Below are positions 6,727 through 15,525 of a stretch of DNA of 46,389 bases, one piece after another. Below the pieces are notes generated by a model. That model was not told the DNA's origin, searched no databases, and worked only from the letters and a program-made list of their open reading frames with translations. How positions within the stretch are numbered: the first letter of the stretch is position 1; each line of letters begins with the position of its first letter. Origin of the DNA: Bacteroidales bacterium M8. Its GTDB lineage: Bacteria > Bacteroidota > Bacteroidia > Bacteroidales > Muribaculaceae. Position numbers and translations under genes: made by a program. Location: the NCBI GenBank assembly GCA_001689495.1, contig LUJS01000027.1, positions 1 to 46,389 on the forward strand, in the 5' to 3' direction.

Positions 6727-9239
6727 GTGACGTCGATGCTGCGGGGGGTCACTGCCGACGAGGGGCCTACGAGCAGCGTGTAGGTGCCGGGGCGGGTGGT
6801 CATGCGCTCGGTGGCGTGGTCAAAGGTGGCAAACGCCTCGGGCTCCATCCTGAACTTGACGTTGGCGGTGCTGCCTGCGGGGATGCCGACGCGGCGGTAT
6901 GCGCGCAGGGTCTTGACGGGACCCGAGGGGTCGGCGGGATTGACGAGGTAGACCTGAACGACCTCATCGCCGTCCATCTTGCCGGTGTTGGTGACGGGGA
7001 CGGTGAGCAGCACGTCCGAGCCCGACTTGGCCACCGTGGGGGTACCGTAGTCGAAGGTGGTGTAGCTGAGTCCGTGGCCGAAGGGATAGAGGGGCTGGCC
7101 GCGGAAGTAGCGGTAGGTGCGGCCGTCCATCGAGTAGTCCTCGAAGTCGGGGAGTTGCGAGTCGTCGCGATAGAAGGTGACGGGGAGGCGGCCGGCGGGG
7201 TTATAGTCGCCGAAGAGCACCTCGGCCACGGCCTGACCTCCCGACTGGCCGGGATACCACGCCTGAAGCACGGCCGAGCAGATCGAGTCCTCGGGGGTGA
7301 GGGCAACGGCCGAGCCCGAGCAGTTGACGAAGACAACCTGCTTGCCGGCATCGACGGCCCTGCGCACGAGGTCGCGCTGGACGCTGGGGAGCTCGATGGT
7401 CTCGCGGTCGCCACCACGGAATCCGGGCACGGAGACCTTCATCTCCTCGCCCTCGAGCTTGGGCGAGATGCCGCCGGCAAAGACGACGACGTCGGCGTCG
7501 GCAAAGTCGATGACCTCGCGCGACGGTGCCAGCACATCGAACTTGAGGGTGGCGATGTCGTCGAAGTGGCGATAGTCGAGCGAAATCTCGACGGGCACGC
7601 CCTTACGGCCGTGGAACATGTACGACCCCGTGTGGGCGTTGCGGCCACCGGGTTCGCGGCGTATCACCTCCTTGCCGTCCACCTTGACCACCTCGCGGCC
7701 CTTGCCGCCCTTGAGGTCGATGATATAGTCGCCATCCTCGGCGGGGACGAAGCGGCCTGTGTACGTGGCCGAGAAGTCGGTGAGGTTGACGCCGGGAGCA
7801 AACACGGTGGCGCCGCCGGTGTCGAAGCTGAGGGGCAGCGTGTAAGTGGCCTCGGCGGCGGGTGCCGACGCCGAGGGCTCGCCGTTCCAGTAGGTGGCCT
7901 TCATGCCGCCGTCAAAGAGGTTGAACACCGACACCCTGTCGGCGCTGACCACGTGGTCGCAGCCGCGCAGGTAGCGTGCGTCGGGATAATACTCCCTGAT
8001 GCCGTCGAGGATGGTGGTGGTGAAGGTGGGGAATCCGTTATAGTTGCCCCACTGCATGGCCGAGTCGACGGCGTTGGGACCCATGACGAGTATCTTCTTG
8101 CCTGTCTTGGGCAGGGGGAGTATGCCGTCGTTCTTGAGCAGCGTCATGGACTTGCGGGCCATGTCGAGGGCTATCCGGCGATGGGGGTCTATGTCGACCG
8201 TGGTCTCGACCTCGAGGGTGTCCCAAGGCACGGGGGCAGCGTTGATCTCGCCGAGGCGGAATCGCTCGGTGAGCACGCGCAGCACGGCGGCGTCGATCTT
8301 GTCTTCGGTGATGAGGCCCTGATCGTATGCGGCGCGGAGGTTCTTGAACAGGGGGCCGCACTCGAGGTCAGTGCCCGATGCCACGGCGTCGGCTCCGGCC
8401 TCGGGCTCGGAGGCGTGGGTGTGGTGTCCCCAGTCGACGACGAAGTCGCGCATGGCCCAGCAGTCGGTCACGATGACGCGGTCATAGCCCCACTCGCCGC
8501 GCAGTATCTGGGTGAGCAGGCGCTTGTTCGAGCAGCAGGGCTCGCCCTCGAATCGGTTGTAGGCGCACATCACCTGTGCCACGCCCGAGTCGACGAGGGT
8601 CTTGAACGAGGGGAGATATGTCTCCCAAAGGTCGCGGCGGTCTATGTCCTTGGCGTCGAAGGTGTGGCGGTTCCACTCGGGGCCGCTGTGCACGGCAAAG
8701 TGCTTGGCTCCGGCGAGGGTCTTCATATAGGGCGAGTCCTTGGGGCCCTGCAGGCCGTCGACCACGGCCACGCCCATGGTCTGCGTGAGCCACGGGTCCT
8801 CGCCGTATGTCTCCTGTCCCCTGCCCCACCTCGGGTCACGGAATATGTTGACGTTGGGGGTCCAGAAGGCCAGACCCTCATAGCGCTTGATGTCGCCGCG
8901 GCGGCGGAACTGGTTGAACTTGGCTCGGGCCTCGTCGCTGACCATCGCGAAGGCCTCGCGCACGGCGCCGTCGTCAAACGTGGCGGCCATGCCTATGGCC
9001 TGTGGGAGCACGGTGGCGTTGCCGGCACGGGCCACGCCGTGCAGGGCCTCGCTCCACCAGTTGAACTGGGGTATGCCCAGACGGGGGATGGCGGGCGACG
9101 CATCCATCATCAGCGAAATCTTCTCGTCGATGGTGAGTTGCCCCAGCATCTCCTCGGCCTGTGCGCGGTGGTCGGGTGCCGCGGCCGGTGCCGTGGCCGA
9201 CATGCCGGCGGCAAGGATAAGAGCAGCTATTTTTCTCAT
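6717..9239 (-). CDS. Glycoside hydrolase family 3 (beta-glucosidase/beta-xylosidase) with PA14 insert
   Basis: 840 residues: signal peptide (about 1-21), then a GH3 TIM-barrel domain (about 25-340) with NVNIFRDPRWGRGQETYGED (130-149), KH (179-180) and the nucleophile Asp in VTDCWAM (D259). The C-terminal alpha/beta sandwich is interrupted by a PA14-like domain (about 440-570). The likely acid/base region is EGEEM (596-600), and a fibronectin III-like domain ends the protein (about 720-840). Such enzymes release terminal beta-linked glucose or xylose from oligosaccharides in the periplasm. The order of motifs and PA14 insert resemble xylosidase-type GH3 members, but the substrate cannot be fixed from sequence. 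No SusC/SusD pair is adjacent. It has its own promoter and terminator, and a divergent phospholipase gene shares the upstream gap. Confidence 0.9.
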   Translation of the reverse strand: MRKIAALILAAGMSATAPAAAPDHRAQAEEMLGQLTIDEKISLMMDASPAIPRLGIPQFNWWSEALHGVARAGNATVLPQAIGMAATFDDGAVREAFAMVSDEARAKFNQFRRRGDIKRYEGLAFWTPNVNIFRDPRWGRGQETYGEDPWLTQTMGVAVVDGLQGPKDSPYMKTLAGAKHFAVHSGPEWNRHTFDAKDIDRRDLWETYLPSFKTLVDSGVAQVMCAYNRFEGEPCCSNKRLLTQILRGEWGYDRVIVTDCWAMRDFVVDWGHHTHASEPEAGADAVASGTDLECGPLFKNLRAAYDQGLITEDKIDAAVLRVLTERFRLGEINAAPVPWDTLEVETTVDIDPHRRIALDMARKSMTLLKNDGILPLPKTGKKILVMGPNAVDSAMQWGNYNGFPTFTTTILDGIREYYPDARYLRGCDHVVSADRVSVFNLFDGGMKATYWNGEPSASAPAAEATYTLPLSFDTGGATVFAPGVNLTDFSATYTGRFVPAEDGDYIIDLKGGKGREVVKVDGKEVIRREPGGRNAHTGSYMFHGRKGVPVEISLDYRHFDDIATLKFDVLAPSREVIDFADADVVVFAGGISPKLEGEEMKVSVPGFRGGDRETIELPSVQRDLVRRAVDAGKQVVFVNCSGSAVALTPEDSICSAVLQAWYPGQSGGQAVAEVLFGDYNPAGRLPVTFYRDDSQLPDFEDYSMDGRTYRYFRGQPLYPFGHGLSYTTFDYGTPTVAKSGSDVLLTVPVTNTGKMDGDEVVQVYLVNPADPSGPVKTLRAYRRVGIPAGSTANVKFRMEPEAFATFDHATERMTTRPGTYTLLVGPSSAVTPRSIDVTID

Positions 9240-9270
9240 GGCATTACGGGTATTAAGTTATTTTGCACCG

Positions 9271-9301
9271 CAAAGTTATATAAAATTATCCGACAAACAA
9301 A
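9271..9301 (-). promoter_or_regulatory. Promoter of the GH3 gene
   Basis: On the minus strand TTTG (9301-9298), 19 bases, TAACTTTG (9278-9271): an almost ideal Bacteroidota promoter 31 bases before the ATG. Confidence 0.75.
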
Positions 9302-9336
9302 TAGTTAATGTAATTTTTACAATAATTAATTCAATA

Positions 9337-9366
9337 TTGCGCATTGGAGTTTTTTTATTACTTTTG
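9337..9366 (+). promoter_or_regulatory. Promoter of the phospholipase gene
   Basis: TTG (9337-9339), 19 bases, TACTTTTG (9359-9366), 29 bases before the ATG at 9396. Divergent from the GH3 promoter in the same AT-rich gap. Confidence 0.7.
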
Positions 9367-9395
9367 TCCGAGTTATCAGAAAACACTGTTTATTT

Positions 9396-10256
9396 ATGCA
9401 TCGAACCATCATCCGTGTGCTGCTCGCCGTGCTTGCCGTGACGCTCTGGCCCTGCGCCGGGGCCTACGGCCAGATCGTGGACAAGGTCGGCAAGGAAGAG
9501 ATAAAGGTCAACTCCGACAGCGTGCGCGAGGCTTTTGACTCGGGCCCCTATTTCGGACTCTACAAGGACAACTATTTCATATTCGGTCCGCCCATAGGCC
9601 AGCGCATCCGCAAGGACAACACCAACATCAAGTTTCAGATCTCGATAGCGCAGCGACTCACCCGCAGCACCCTGCCGTGGGGCACGTATCTGTTTCTGTT
9701 CTACTCGCAGAAGTGTTTCTGGAACGTGCTGCAGAACTCCATGCCCATGACCGACCTCAACTTCAACCCGGGCATCGGCCTGACCAAGCCGCTGTTTGTC
9801 AAGAACAGATACGTGGGCAAGGTGAGCCTGATAGCCGAGCACGAGTCAAACGGCCGCGACGGCACGGACTCGCGTTCGTGGAACAAGATCTCGCTCTCGG
9901 GCAGCATCATCATCGACCCGCAGCTCATGGTGCACGGCAAGTTCTGGATACCCATCATCGACGGCATGGAGAACAAGGATATTCTGGACTATTGCGGCAT
10001 CTATCAGGTTGGGTGCAGCTATACGTCGCTCAACCAGCGCTTCGGACTGGCCGTGACTCTGGTCAAGCGCAAGGGGTGGAAGCTCAATTACAACACCATC
10101 GTCGAGTTCAACTATCGCATCTTCAAGCGCGACAACCAGTATCTGTTCGTACAGTATTACAACGGATATGGCGAGGGCCTGCTCGCCTTCAAGGAGTTCC
10201 ACTCGCAGCTCAGGGTGGGGCTCGTCATCAAGCCCAAGCTATTCAGCGACTATTGA
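9396..10256 (+). CDS. pldA: Outer-membrane phospholipase A1 (OMPLA family)
   Basis: 286 residues with a signal peptide (about 1-25, ending AGAYG). The OMPLA signature is clear: AEHESNGRDGTDSRSWNKI (148-166), with H149, S151 and N163 in the positions of the catalytic His-Ser-Asn triad. The beta-barrel end contains YYNGYGEGLLAF. OMPLA is a dimeric, calcium-dependent outer-membrane lipase that hydrolyses acyl ester bonds of phospholipids that have reached the outer leaflet. It is a single gene with its own promoter. Its last 7 bases overlap the end of the convergent ABC ATPase gene. Confidence 0.9.
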   Translation: MHRTIIRVLLAVLAVTLWPCAGAYGQIVDKVGKEEIKVNSDSVREAFDSGPYFGLYKDNYFIFGPPIGQRIRKDNTNIKFQISIAQRLTRSTLPWGTYLFLFYSQKCFWNVLQNSMPMTDLNFNPGIGLTKPLFVKNRYVGKVSLIAEHESNGRDGTDSRSWNKISLSGSIIIDPQLMVHGKFWIPIIDGMENKDILDYCGIYQVGCSYTSLNQRFGLAVTLVKRKGWKLNYNTIVEFNYRIFKRDNQYLFVQYYNGYGEGLLAFKEFHSQLRVGLVIKPKLFSDY

Positions 10257-11221
10257 CCGGACAGCGCCATGATAAGTTCCCTTATCGTGGCGCATTTCTT
10301 GTCGCCGGCCATGTATCCGGCCTCGGTCACCGTGACGGGTATCCCCTCGGCGCCGGGGCGGAATCCGGCGCGGCGCAGCGCGCGCTCGGCCAAAATGCGG
10401 CCCGGTCCGGTGCCCTCGATGCACACCGACGCGCCGTCGCCCGACATGGATATGCGGAACATCCCCTCGGCGGGGTCGAACTCGATGCCGGGACGCTCGA
10501 AATACCGTCCCAGCGAGCCGTCGAGGGCCAGATCCTCGGGGGTGCCGGTGGCGACGCCCAGCTCCTTGTCAATCAGCCAGACGGTGTCGGCGGTGCGCAG
10601 GGCCAGCTCGAGGTCGTGGGTCGAGAGGAAGATGGTCTTCTGCTCGTCGCGTGCCAGCCGGTGCAGCAGGCGCATTATCTCGACCTTGCTCGGATAGTCG
10701 AGGAATGCCGTGGGCTCGTCGAGCAGAATCACCGGTGTCTGCTGCGCAAGTGCCTTGGCTATCATCACCTTCTGCCTCTCGCCGTCGCTCAGGGTCTGTA
10801 TGGCGCGTCCGGCCATCTCCGACACACCGACGGCGGCGAGCGAGTCGGCCACTATGCGGCGGTCGGCGGCGGTGAGACGTCCCCAGAAGCCCGTATAGGG
10901 GGCACGCCCCATGCCGACAAGCTCTGATACGGTCATCTCGCTGACCATGAGGCGCTCGGTCAGCACCACCCCCACCAGACGCGACAGGCGGTCGGGGGTA
11001 TATGAGGCTATGTCGCTGCCCATCAGCTCTATGACGCCCGAGACGGGGCGCGAGAAGCCCGACAGCGTGCGCAGCAGGGTCGACTTGCCCGCGCCGTTGG
11101 GGCCGAGCAGGCAGGTCAGCTCGCCCGACCGGAGCGAGGCGTCGATGTCGCGGTTCACGGTCTTGAGCCCGTGGTGCGTGCGATAGCCCGTGGTGAGGTT
11201 CCTGAGGGTAATGGTCAGCAT
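10250..11221 (-). CDS. ABC transporter ATPase, iron-siderophore/cobalamin type
   Basis: 323 residues starting MLTITLRNL. Walker A GPNGAGKST (40-48), signature LSDGERQKVMIAKAL, Walker B VILLDEPTAFLD and switch His LSTHDLELAL are all intact. The last 75 or so residues form a C-terminal extension beyond the nucleotide-binding domain that is seen in Bacteroidota members. It powers import with the permease at 11215-12246. The start was set at 11221 because the gene overlaps the permease stop as ATGCTGA; the longer open frame upstream is a shadow of the permease. Metal-chelate versus cobalamin substrate cannot be decided. Confidence 0.9.
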   Translation of the reverse strand: MLTITLRNLTTGYRTHHGLKTVNRDIDASLRSGELTCLLGPNGAGKSTLLRTLSGFSRPVSGVIELMGSDIASYTPDRLSRLVGVVLTERLMVSEMTVSELVGMGRAPYTGFWGRLTAADRRIVADSLAAVGVSEMAGRAIQTLSDGERQKVMIAKALAQQTPVILLDEPTAFLDYPSKVEIMRLLHRLARDEQKTIFLSTHDLELALRTADTVWLIDKELGVATGTPEDLALDGSLGRYFERPGIEFDPAEGMFRISMSGDGASVCIEGTGPGRILAERALRRAGFRPGAEGIPVTVTEAGYMAGDKKCATIRELIMALSGQ

Positions 11222-12246
11222 GACTGGCGGTTTTTCTGTTTTCTGAAAAGCACCCACATCACCACCGGGGCGCCTATGAGGGCGGTGACCGAGTTGACGG
11301 GCAGCGCGCCCTCGAATCCCGGCAGGCGGGCTATGAGGTTGCACAACAGGGCCAGTGCCGCCCCGGCAAAGAGCGACGCGGGCAGCAGCACGGCGTGGTT
11401 TGAGGTGCGGAACAGCCCGCGGCACAGATGAGGCACGGCAAGGCCGAGGAACACTATGGGGCCGCAATAGGCCGTGACGACGGCCACGAGCACGCCCGAG
11501 CAGACTATGACACGTAGGCGGGCACGGCGTATGTCGAGGCCGAGGTTGCGGGCATAGGCATCGCCCAGCAGCATCAGGTTGAGGGTCTTGACCAGCAGGA
11601 ACGACAGCGGCAGCAGACAGCACATCAGCACTATGAAGACCGTGGTCTCGCCTCCCGACACGCGGGCAAAGCTGCCCAGACCCCACACGACGTATGCGCG
11701 AATGTCCTCCTCGGCGCTGAAGAACTTGAGCACCCCGATCACGGCGTTGGCTATGTATCCTATCATCACGCCCATTATGAGCAGGGTGACGTTGCCGCGC
11801 ACCCTGCGGGCGGTGAATGCTATCAGGGCCATGACCAGCAGCGACCCGGCTATGGCCGAGAGCGTTATGGCCACGCTGCCCACGGCCCCAAGACGGCTCA
11901 GGGCCACGCCGCCGATGCTGCCCGAGAGCAGCACCACGAAGGCCACGCCCAGACTGGCGCCCGAGCTGATGCCGAGCACCGAGGGGCCGGCCAGAGGGTT
12001 GTGGAACGCCGTCTGCATCAGCAGTCCGCTCACGGCCAGTCCGGCCCCGGCCATTATGGCGGTGAGGGCCTGCGGCAGGCGCGAGCGCAATATGATGGTC
12101 TCGGTGACGTTGCCTGTCTCGGCACCGTGCCCCGTGAGTACCTTGACGACATCGCCAACGGGTATGTCGACACTGCCCAGCATCAGATTCAATGCCAGCA
12201 GCACGAGTATGCACCCGATGACGAAGAGTAGTCTGACGGCGTTCAC
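11215..12246 (-). CDS. FecCD/BtuC-family ABC transporter permease
   Basis: 343 residues, about ten hydrophobic segments, with the FecCD-family hallmarks RLPQALTAIMAGAGLAVSG (55-73) and NPLAGPSVLGISSGASLG. It forms the inner-membrane channel for an iron-siderophore, haem or cobalamin importer. It overlaps the binding-protein gene by 4 bases (ATGA) and the ATPase gene by 7, so translation is probably coupled. No TonB-dependent receptor is present in the window, so the outer-membrane step must be encoded elsewhere. Confidence 0.92.
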   Translation of the reverse strand: MNAVRLLFVIGCILVLLALNLMLGSVDIPVGDVVKVLTGHGAETGNVTETIILRSRLPQALTAIMAGAGLAVSGLLMQTAFHNPLAGPSVLGISSGASLGVAFVVLLSGSIGGVALSRLGAVGSVAITLSAIAGSLLVMALIAFTARRVRGNVTLLIMGVMIGYIANAVIGVLKFFSAEEDIRAYVVWGLGSFARVSGGETTVFIVLMCCLLPLSFLLVKTLNLMLLGDAYARNLGLDIRRARLRVIVCSGVLVAVVTAYCGPIVFLGLAVPHLCRGLFRTSNHAVLLPASLFAGAALALLCNLIARLPGFEGALPVNSVTALIGAPVVMWVLFRKQKNRQSC

Positions 12247-13382
12247 TTGTCCAGCAGATGGTAATAGACCGGTTCGTATCCGGGGAGCAGCGAGGGATGG
12301 AACACACTGACGAAGTCGGCCAGAATCACGTCGGGCTCGACGGGCATCTTCTCATAGAAGGGTTTCTCCTTCATGTTGCAATAGATGACGCCGTGGTCCT
12401 TCCACGCCTTGAATCCGGCATACCGCTCGTCCGAGGCGCGGAGCACGTCATAGCCGTACTCGCCGTCGTGGCTGTTGACTATGCGCCAGTAGTCGGCGTC
12501 GGAGGCCGCCGCGAACACGGTCTCGTAGTCGAGAGTCACGCCACCCGACTCGGTGTTGTCCCTGAGGAAATAGTCGGCGCCGGCATCGCGAAACAGTTCG
12601 GCAAGGAAGCTGCGTCCGCCCACAGCATACCAGTTACCGCCCCTCATCTCGCCGCTGAACACCTCGGGGCGTCGGCCCGATGCCGTCGTGGCCGAGTCAA
12701 CGATGGCCTTGAGGCTGTTGTATCTCGCGGCTATCGAGTCGAATGCCGCCGCGGCCTCGCGCTCGTGGCCGGTGAGTAGGCCGGTCACCTTGAGCCACTC
12801 GGCCTGACCGAGCGGGGTCAGCTCCTTGTATCCCAGATGGGGCACCGTGGGGGCGCCGGCATCGCGCAGGGCGTCGAATCCGCCGCGCTTGAACGGGCTG
12901 ACCAGTATTATGTCGGGACTGAGGGCCATGATGACCTCGCGGTCGAAGTTGCCCTCGATGCCTATCTTCTTGGTGTGTCCCGAGCGCAGCTGCGCATTGA
13001 CGGTCGAGTCCTTGAGATGGCGGGTCGAGGTGATGCCCGTGACCATGTCCGACAGTCCCAGACGTATGAAGTTGGAGAGCTGCAGCGACGTCATGCACAC
13101 CACCGAGCGCACGGGGACCTCGATGGGCGTATATCCCTCGGGGGCCTCGAGACCCGAGCCGCGCGGTATGAGGGCATAGTGGAATGTCTCGGCCTGCACC
13201 CCCTCGGGGTCGCGTATGTCGAGCAGCCGCACGCCCGAGGGGAGCTCGCTGACCTCGAATCCGCGGGCATACTCGTTAGCGACGACATCGCCCCCCGTCA
13301 CCTCGGCCACCCCCTGCCTGCGACACCCGCCGACAGCCAGAACCGAGACGAGGAGGAGTATGTTGATGAGTAAGTATTTCAT
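12243..13382 (-). CDS. Periplasmic substrate-binding lipoprotein (FecB/BtuF type)
   Basis: 379 residues with lipobox LAVGGC (C20). The PeripBP_2-like body includes VRSVVCMTSLQLSNFIRLGL, MALSPDIILVSPF and a C-terminal region ending in DPVYYHLLDK-like residues. It captures the substrate for the permease and ATPase downstream, and its gene lies directly before them. One base separates it from the upstream four-helix-bundle gene. Substrate not assignable from sequence. Confidence 0.85.
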   Translation of the reverse strand: MKYLLINILLLVSVLAVGGCRRQGVAEVTGGDVVANEYARGFEVSELPSGVRLLDIRDPEGVQAETFHYALIPRGSGLEAPEGYTPIEVPVRSVVCMTSLQLSNFIRLGLSDMVTGITSTRHLKDSTVNAQLRSGHTKKIGIEGNFDREVIMALSPDIILVSPFKRGGFDALRDAGAPTVPHLGYKELTPLGQAEWLKVTGLLTGHEREAAAAFDSIAARYNSLKAIVDSATTASGRRPEVFSGEMRGGNWYAVGGRSFLAELFRDAGADYFLRDNTESGGVTLDYETVFAAASDADYWRIVNSHDGEYGYDVLRASDERYAGFKAWKDHGVIYCNMKEKPFYEKMPVEPDVILADFVSVFHPSLLPGYEPVYYHLLDK

Positions 13383-13383
13383 T

Positions 13384-13941
13384 CTATTGAGGATTGTTGT
13401 TGCGATAGTTTATCCGTGCCCTTGTCATCTGCTCGCGTATGCCGCCCTCTCGGAGAAACTCCTCCTTGGCGTTCTCGATGAGCTTGCGCAACAGGATGTC
13501 GGTCTGATGTATCAGCGTCACCGCTATGTTGGCTATGGTCTCATCGCTCCTTGCCGCAAGCCTTTCCCTATAATAGGCCGACTCGTTGTGCGCACGGCAT
13601 GCGTTTCTACTCTGCACGGACCTCGGGTCCGAGAGGTCCCACAACTCGAGGCCCCTGACGCGCAGATAGTCCTCATAGTCGAGCAGCAGTTCCTGCAGCG
13701 ATGCGCGGGCCACGTTGAGCAGCTTAATCTCGGTCTCTTTTGATGTAGTCGACGCCGCGCACCCCTCAGCAATATTCTGTTTGCCGCTGCGTGCAGCCTG
13801 TATCATCTGGTCGACGGTACGGTCGCCCACAGAGAGAAAGCGTTTCGCAAAATGAAACGTGACATCATAGACACATTCCGATTTCTGAAAGGCAATCAGG
13901 TCCCTGTAATTGCCTCTCTGAGGGAGGAAGTCACCGGTCAT
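13384..13941 (-). CDS. Four helix bundle protein (23S rRNA intervening-sequence family)
   Basis: About 185 residues from MTGDFLPQRGNYRDLIAFQK. The family pattern is present: YRDLIAFQKSECVYDVTFHF, QMIQAARSGKQNIAEGC (the conserved R..xNIAEG), and KLLNVARASLQELLLDYEDYL. Related proteins occur in rRNA intervening sequences, next to diversity-generating retroelements, and as lone genes in Bacteroidota. A nucleic-acid-binding role is suspected but unproved. The open frame extends upstream to 14457, but that part overlaps the opposite-strand helicase gene and has no family similarity, so I chose the ATG at 13941. It sits one base before the transporter lipoprotein gene and probably shares its transcript. 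Confidence 0.8.
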   Translation of the reverse strand: MTGDFLPQRGNYRDLIAFQKSECVYDVTFHFAKRFLSVGDRTVDQMIQAARSGKQNIAEGCAASTTSKETEIKLLNVARASLQELLLDYEDYLRVRGLELWDLSDPRSVQSRNACRAHNESAYYRERLAARSDETIANIAVTLIHQTDILLRKLIENAKEEFLREGGIREQMTRARINYRNNNPQ

Positions 13942-13979
13942 GGTCTGAGAATTAAGATTAGACAATCGGGCAATCGGGA

Positions 13980-14016
13980 CCGATAGGTCAGATAAGTCCG
14001 ATATTGGTCCTATCGG
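13980..14016. repeat. Inverted repeat in the divergent gap
   Basis: CCGATAGG (13980-13987) and CCTATCGG (14009-14016) are perfect 8-bp arms around 21 bases containing related GATA/GTCC words. It lies between the four-helix-bundle gene and the helicase gene, and is either an operator or a copy of a short intergenic repeat. Confidence 0.5.
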
Positions 14017-14056
14017 CCATATTAGTCCTGATTTAACTGCAAAATTACAAATTTCT

Positions 14057-14087
14057 TTTGATAATACGCCGTGATTGGCTATATTTG
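14057..14087 (+). promoter_or_regulatory. Promoter of the helicase gene
   Basis: TTTG (14057-14060), 19 bases, TATATTTG (14080-14087), 22 bases before the ATG at 14110. Confidence 0.7.
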
Positions 14088-14109
14088 CAGAAAACAAATC
14101 CTTTGACCG

Positions 14110-15525
14110 ATGACTATACGTGAGTTTGCCGACAGTGTCAGGGGTGCGCTGCCATATACGCCCAACAACCAGCAGTCGCAGCTCATCGACGCGCTGGCGC
14201 GGTTTTGCGGCGGACACTCCGAGACTGGCAGTGTCTTCATCGTCAACGGCTATGCCGGCACGGGCAAGACCTCGCTGACGGGAGCTCTGGTCAAGTGTCT
14301 CACCGCCGTGGGGCGGCCGGTGGTGCTGATGGCCCCCACGGGCCGTGCCGCCAAGGTCTTTGCCGGACATGCCGGGCACCCGGCCACGACGATTCACCGG
14401 CGCATATACCGCGGGCCGACCGGCGACCTTACGGGGGGCAACAGATTCCTGCAGCACAACAACCTGTGCAATGCAGTGTTCATTGTCGACGAGGCGTCGA
14501 TGATAGGCGACGGCTCGGGCGAGGCGGGCGACCTCAACCTGCTCGAAGACCTGACCGAATATGTATTCACCCCCGACAACAACCGCCTGATACTGCTCGG
14601 CGACGTGGCCCAGCTGCCCCCGGTGGGCTCGACCGAGTCTCCGGCCATGCAGGCGGCATCGTTCAAGCGCCTCGGACTCAAGGTGAGCCGCGCCACCCTC
14701 ACCGACACCGTGCGTCAGGCCAAGGACTCGGGCATACTGCGCAACGCCACTTGGCTGCGGCGCGCCATGCTGATGGACCCGCTCCCGGCCCCACGGCTCA
14801 CCGTCGAGGGCTATGACGACATGTTCGTGACCGACGGCAACGACGTGGCCGACATCGTGGGCGAGTGCTATCGCACCGACGGCCCGGGCGAGACCATAAT
14901 CGTGACGCGCTCAAACAAACGCGCCACGGCGTTCAATCTGGGCATACGCAGCCGCATACTCGACCTTGAGGAAGAACTCAACAAGGGCGAGCGCCTGCTC
15001 GTGGCCAAGAACAACTATACGTGGGCGGCCAAGATAAAGGACCTCGACTTCATAGCCAACGGCGACGTGGCGGTGGTCACGGCCATCCATGCCACCGAGG
15101 AGCGATACGGATTCCGCTTTGCCATCGTGACCCTCAACCTGCCCGACAGGGATGTCGACGTGAGGTGCCGCATTTTTCTCGACACCCTCACCGACGAGAG
15201 CGCCTCGCTGTCGCGCGAGCGGATGCAGGCGCTGGCCGAGGCCCGCATGGCCGACCCCGAGGCCAACGCACCGACCGACACATACGAAACGCGCCTCAGA
15301 CGACTGAGGCGCGACGAATATTTCAATGCCCTGCAGGTCAAGTATGCATACGCAGTGACATGCCACAAGGCCCAAGGCGCGCAATGGCGCAACGTGATTG
15401 TCGATCTGGGCGGCATACCCCCCGAGTCGCAGGGGCTCGACTTCTACAGATGGCTCTATACGGCGGTCTCGCGCGCCACCCGCAGGCTGTTCCTGCTCAA
15501 TCCGGGCGAGATGAGCGGCGACTGA
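14110..15525 (+). CDS. RecD-like SF1B DNA helicase / ATP-dependent exonuclease subunit homologue
   Basis: 471 residues. Walker A GYAGTGKT (47-54), motif Ia MAPTGRAAKVF, Walker B FIVDEASMIGD (DEAS 127-130), motif III LLGDVAQLPPVGS, and a UvrD_C_2-like motif VTCHKAQGAQW near the end. This is the compact RecD-like/PIF1-superfamily ATPase widespread in Bacteroidota, without the long N-terminal domain of RecD2. It probably unwinds DNA 5' to 3' in repair or replication. RecB/RecC partners are not in the window. The ORF abuts the convergent phoH gene with no spacer. Confidence 0.88.
   Translation: MTIREFADSVRGALPYTPNNQQSQLIDALARFCGGHSETGSVFIVNGYAGTGKTSLTGALVKCLTAVGRPVVLMAPTGRAAKVFAGHAGHPATTIHRRIYRGPTGDLTGGNRFLQHNNLCNAVFIVDEASMIGDGSGEAGDLNLLEDLTEYVFTPDNNRLILLGDVAQLPPVGSTESPAMQAASFKRLGLKVSRATLTDTVRQAKDSGILRNATWLRRAMLMDPLPAPRLTVEGYDDMFVTDGNDVADIVGECYRTDGPGETIIVTRSNKRATAFNLGIRSRILDLEEELNKGERLLVAKNNYTWAAKIKDLDFIANGDVAVVTAIHATEERYGFRFAIVTLNLPDRDVDVRCRIFLDTLTDESASLSRERMQALAEARMADPEANAPTDTYETRLRRLRRDEYFNALQVKYAYAVTCHKAQGAQWRNVIVDLGGIPPESQGLDFYRWLYTAVSRATRRLFLLNPGEMSGD

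Noticed and set aside
6816..9308. 830-codon open frame opposite the GH3 gene
   Set aside because: It is the antisense shadow of a well-supported GH3 enzyme and has no recognisable domain.
10250..13382. Specific naming as cobalamin (btu) or ferric (fec/fhu) transporter
   Set aside because: No receptor, riboswitch or Fur-like site was seen near the operon, so only the broad family is given.
13942..14457. N-terminal extension of the four-helix-bundle gene
   Set aside because: It overlaps the helicase gene on the other strand and shows no family similarity; the ATG at 13941 gives the normal length.
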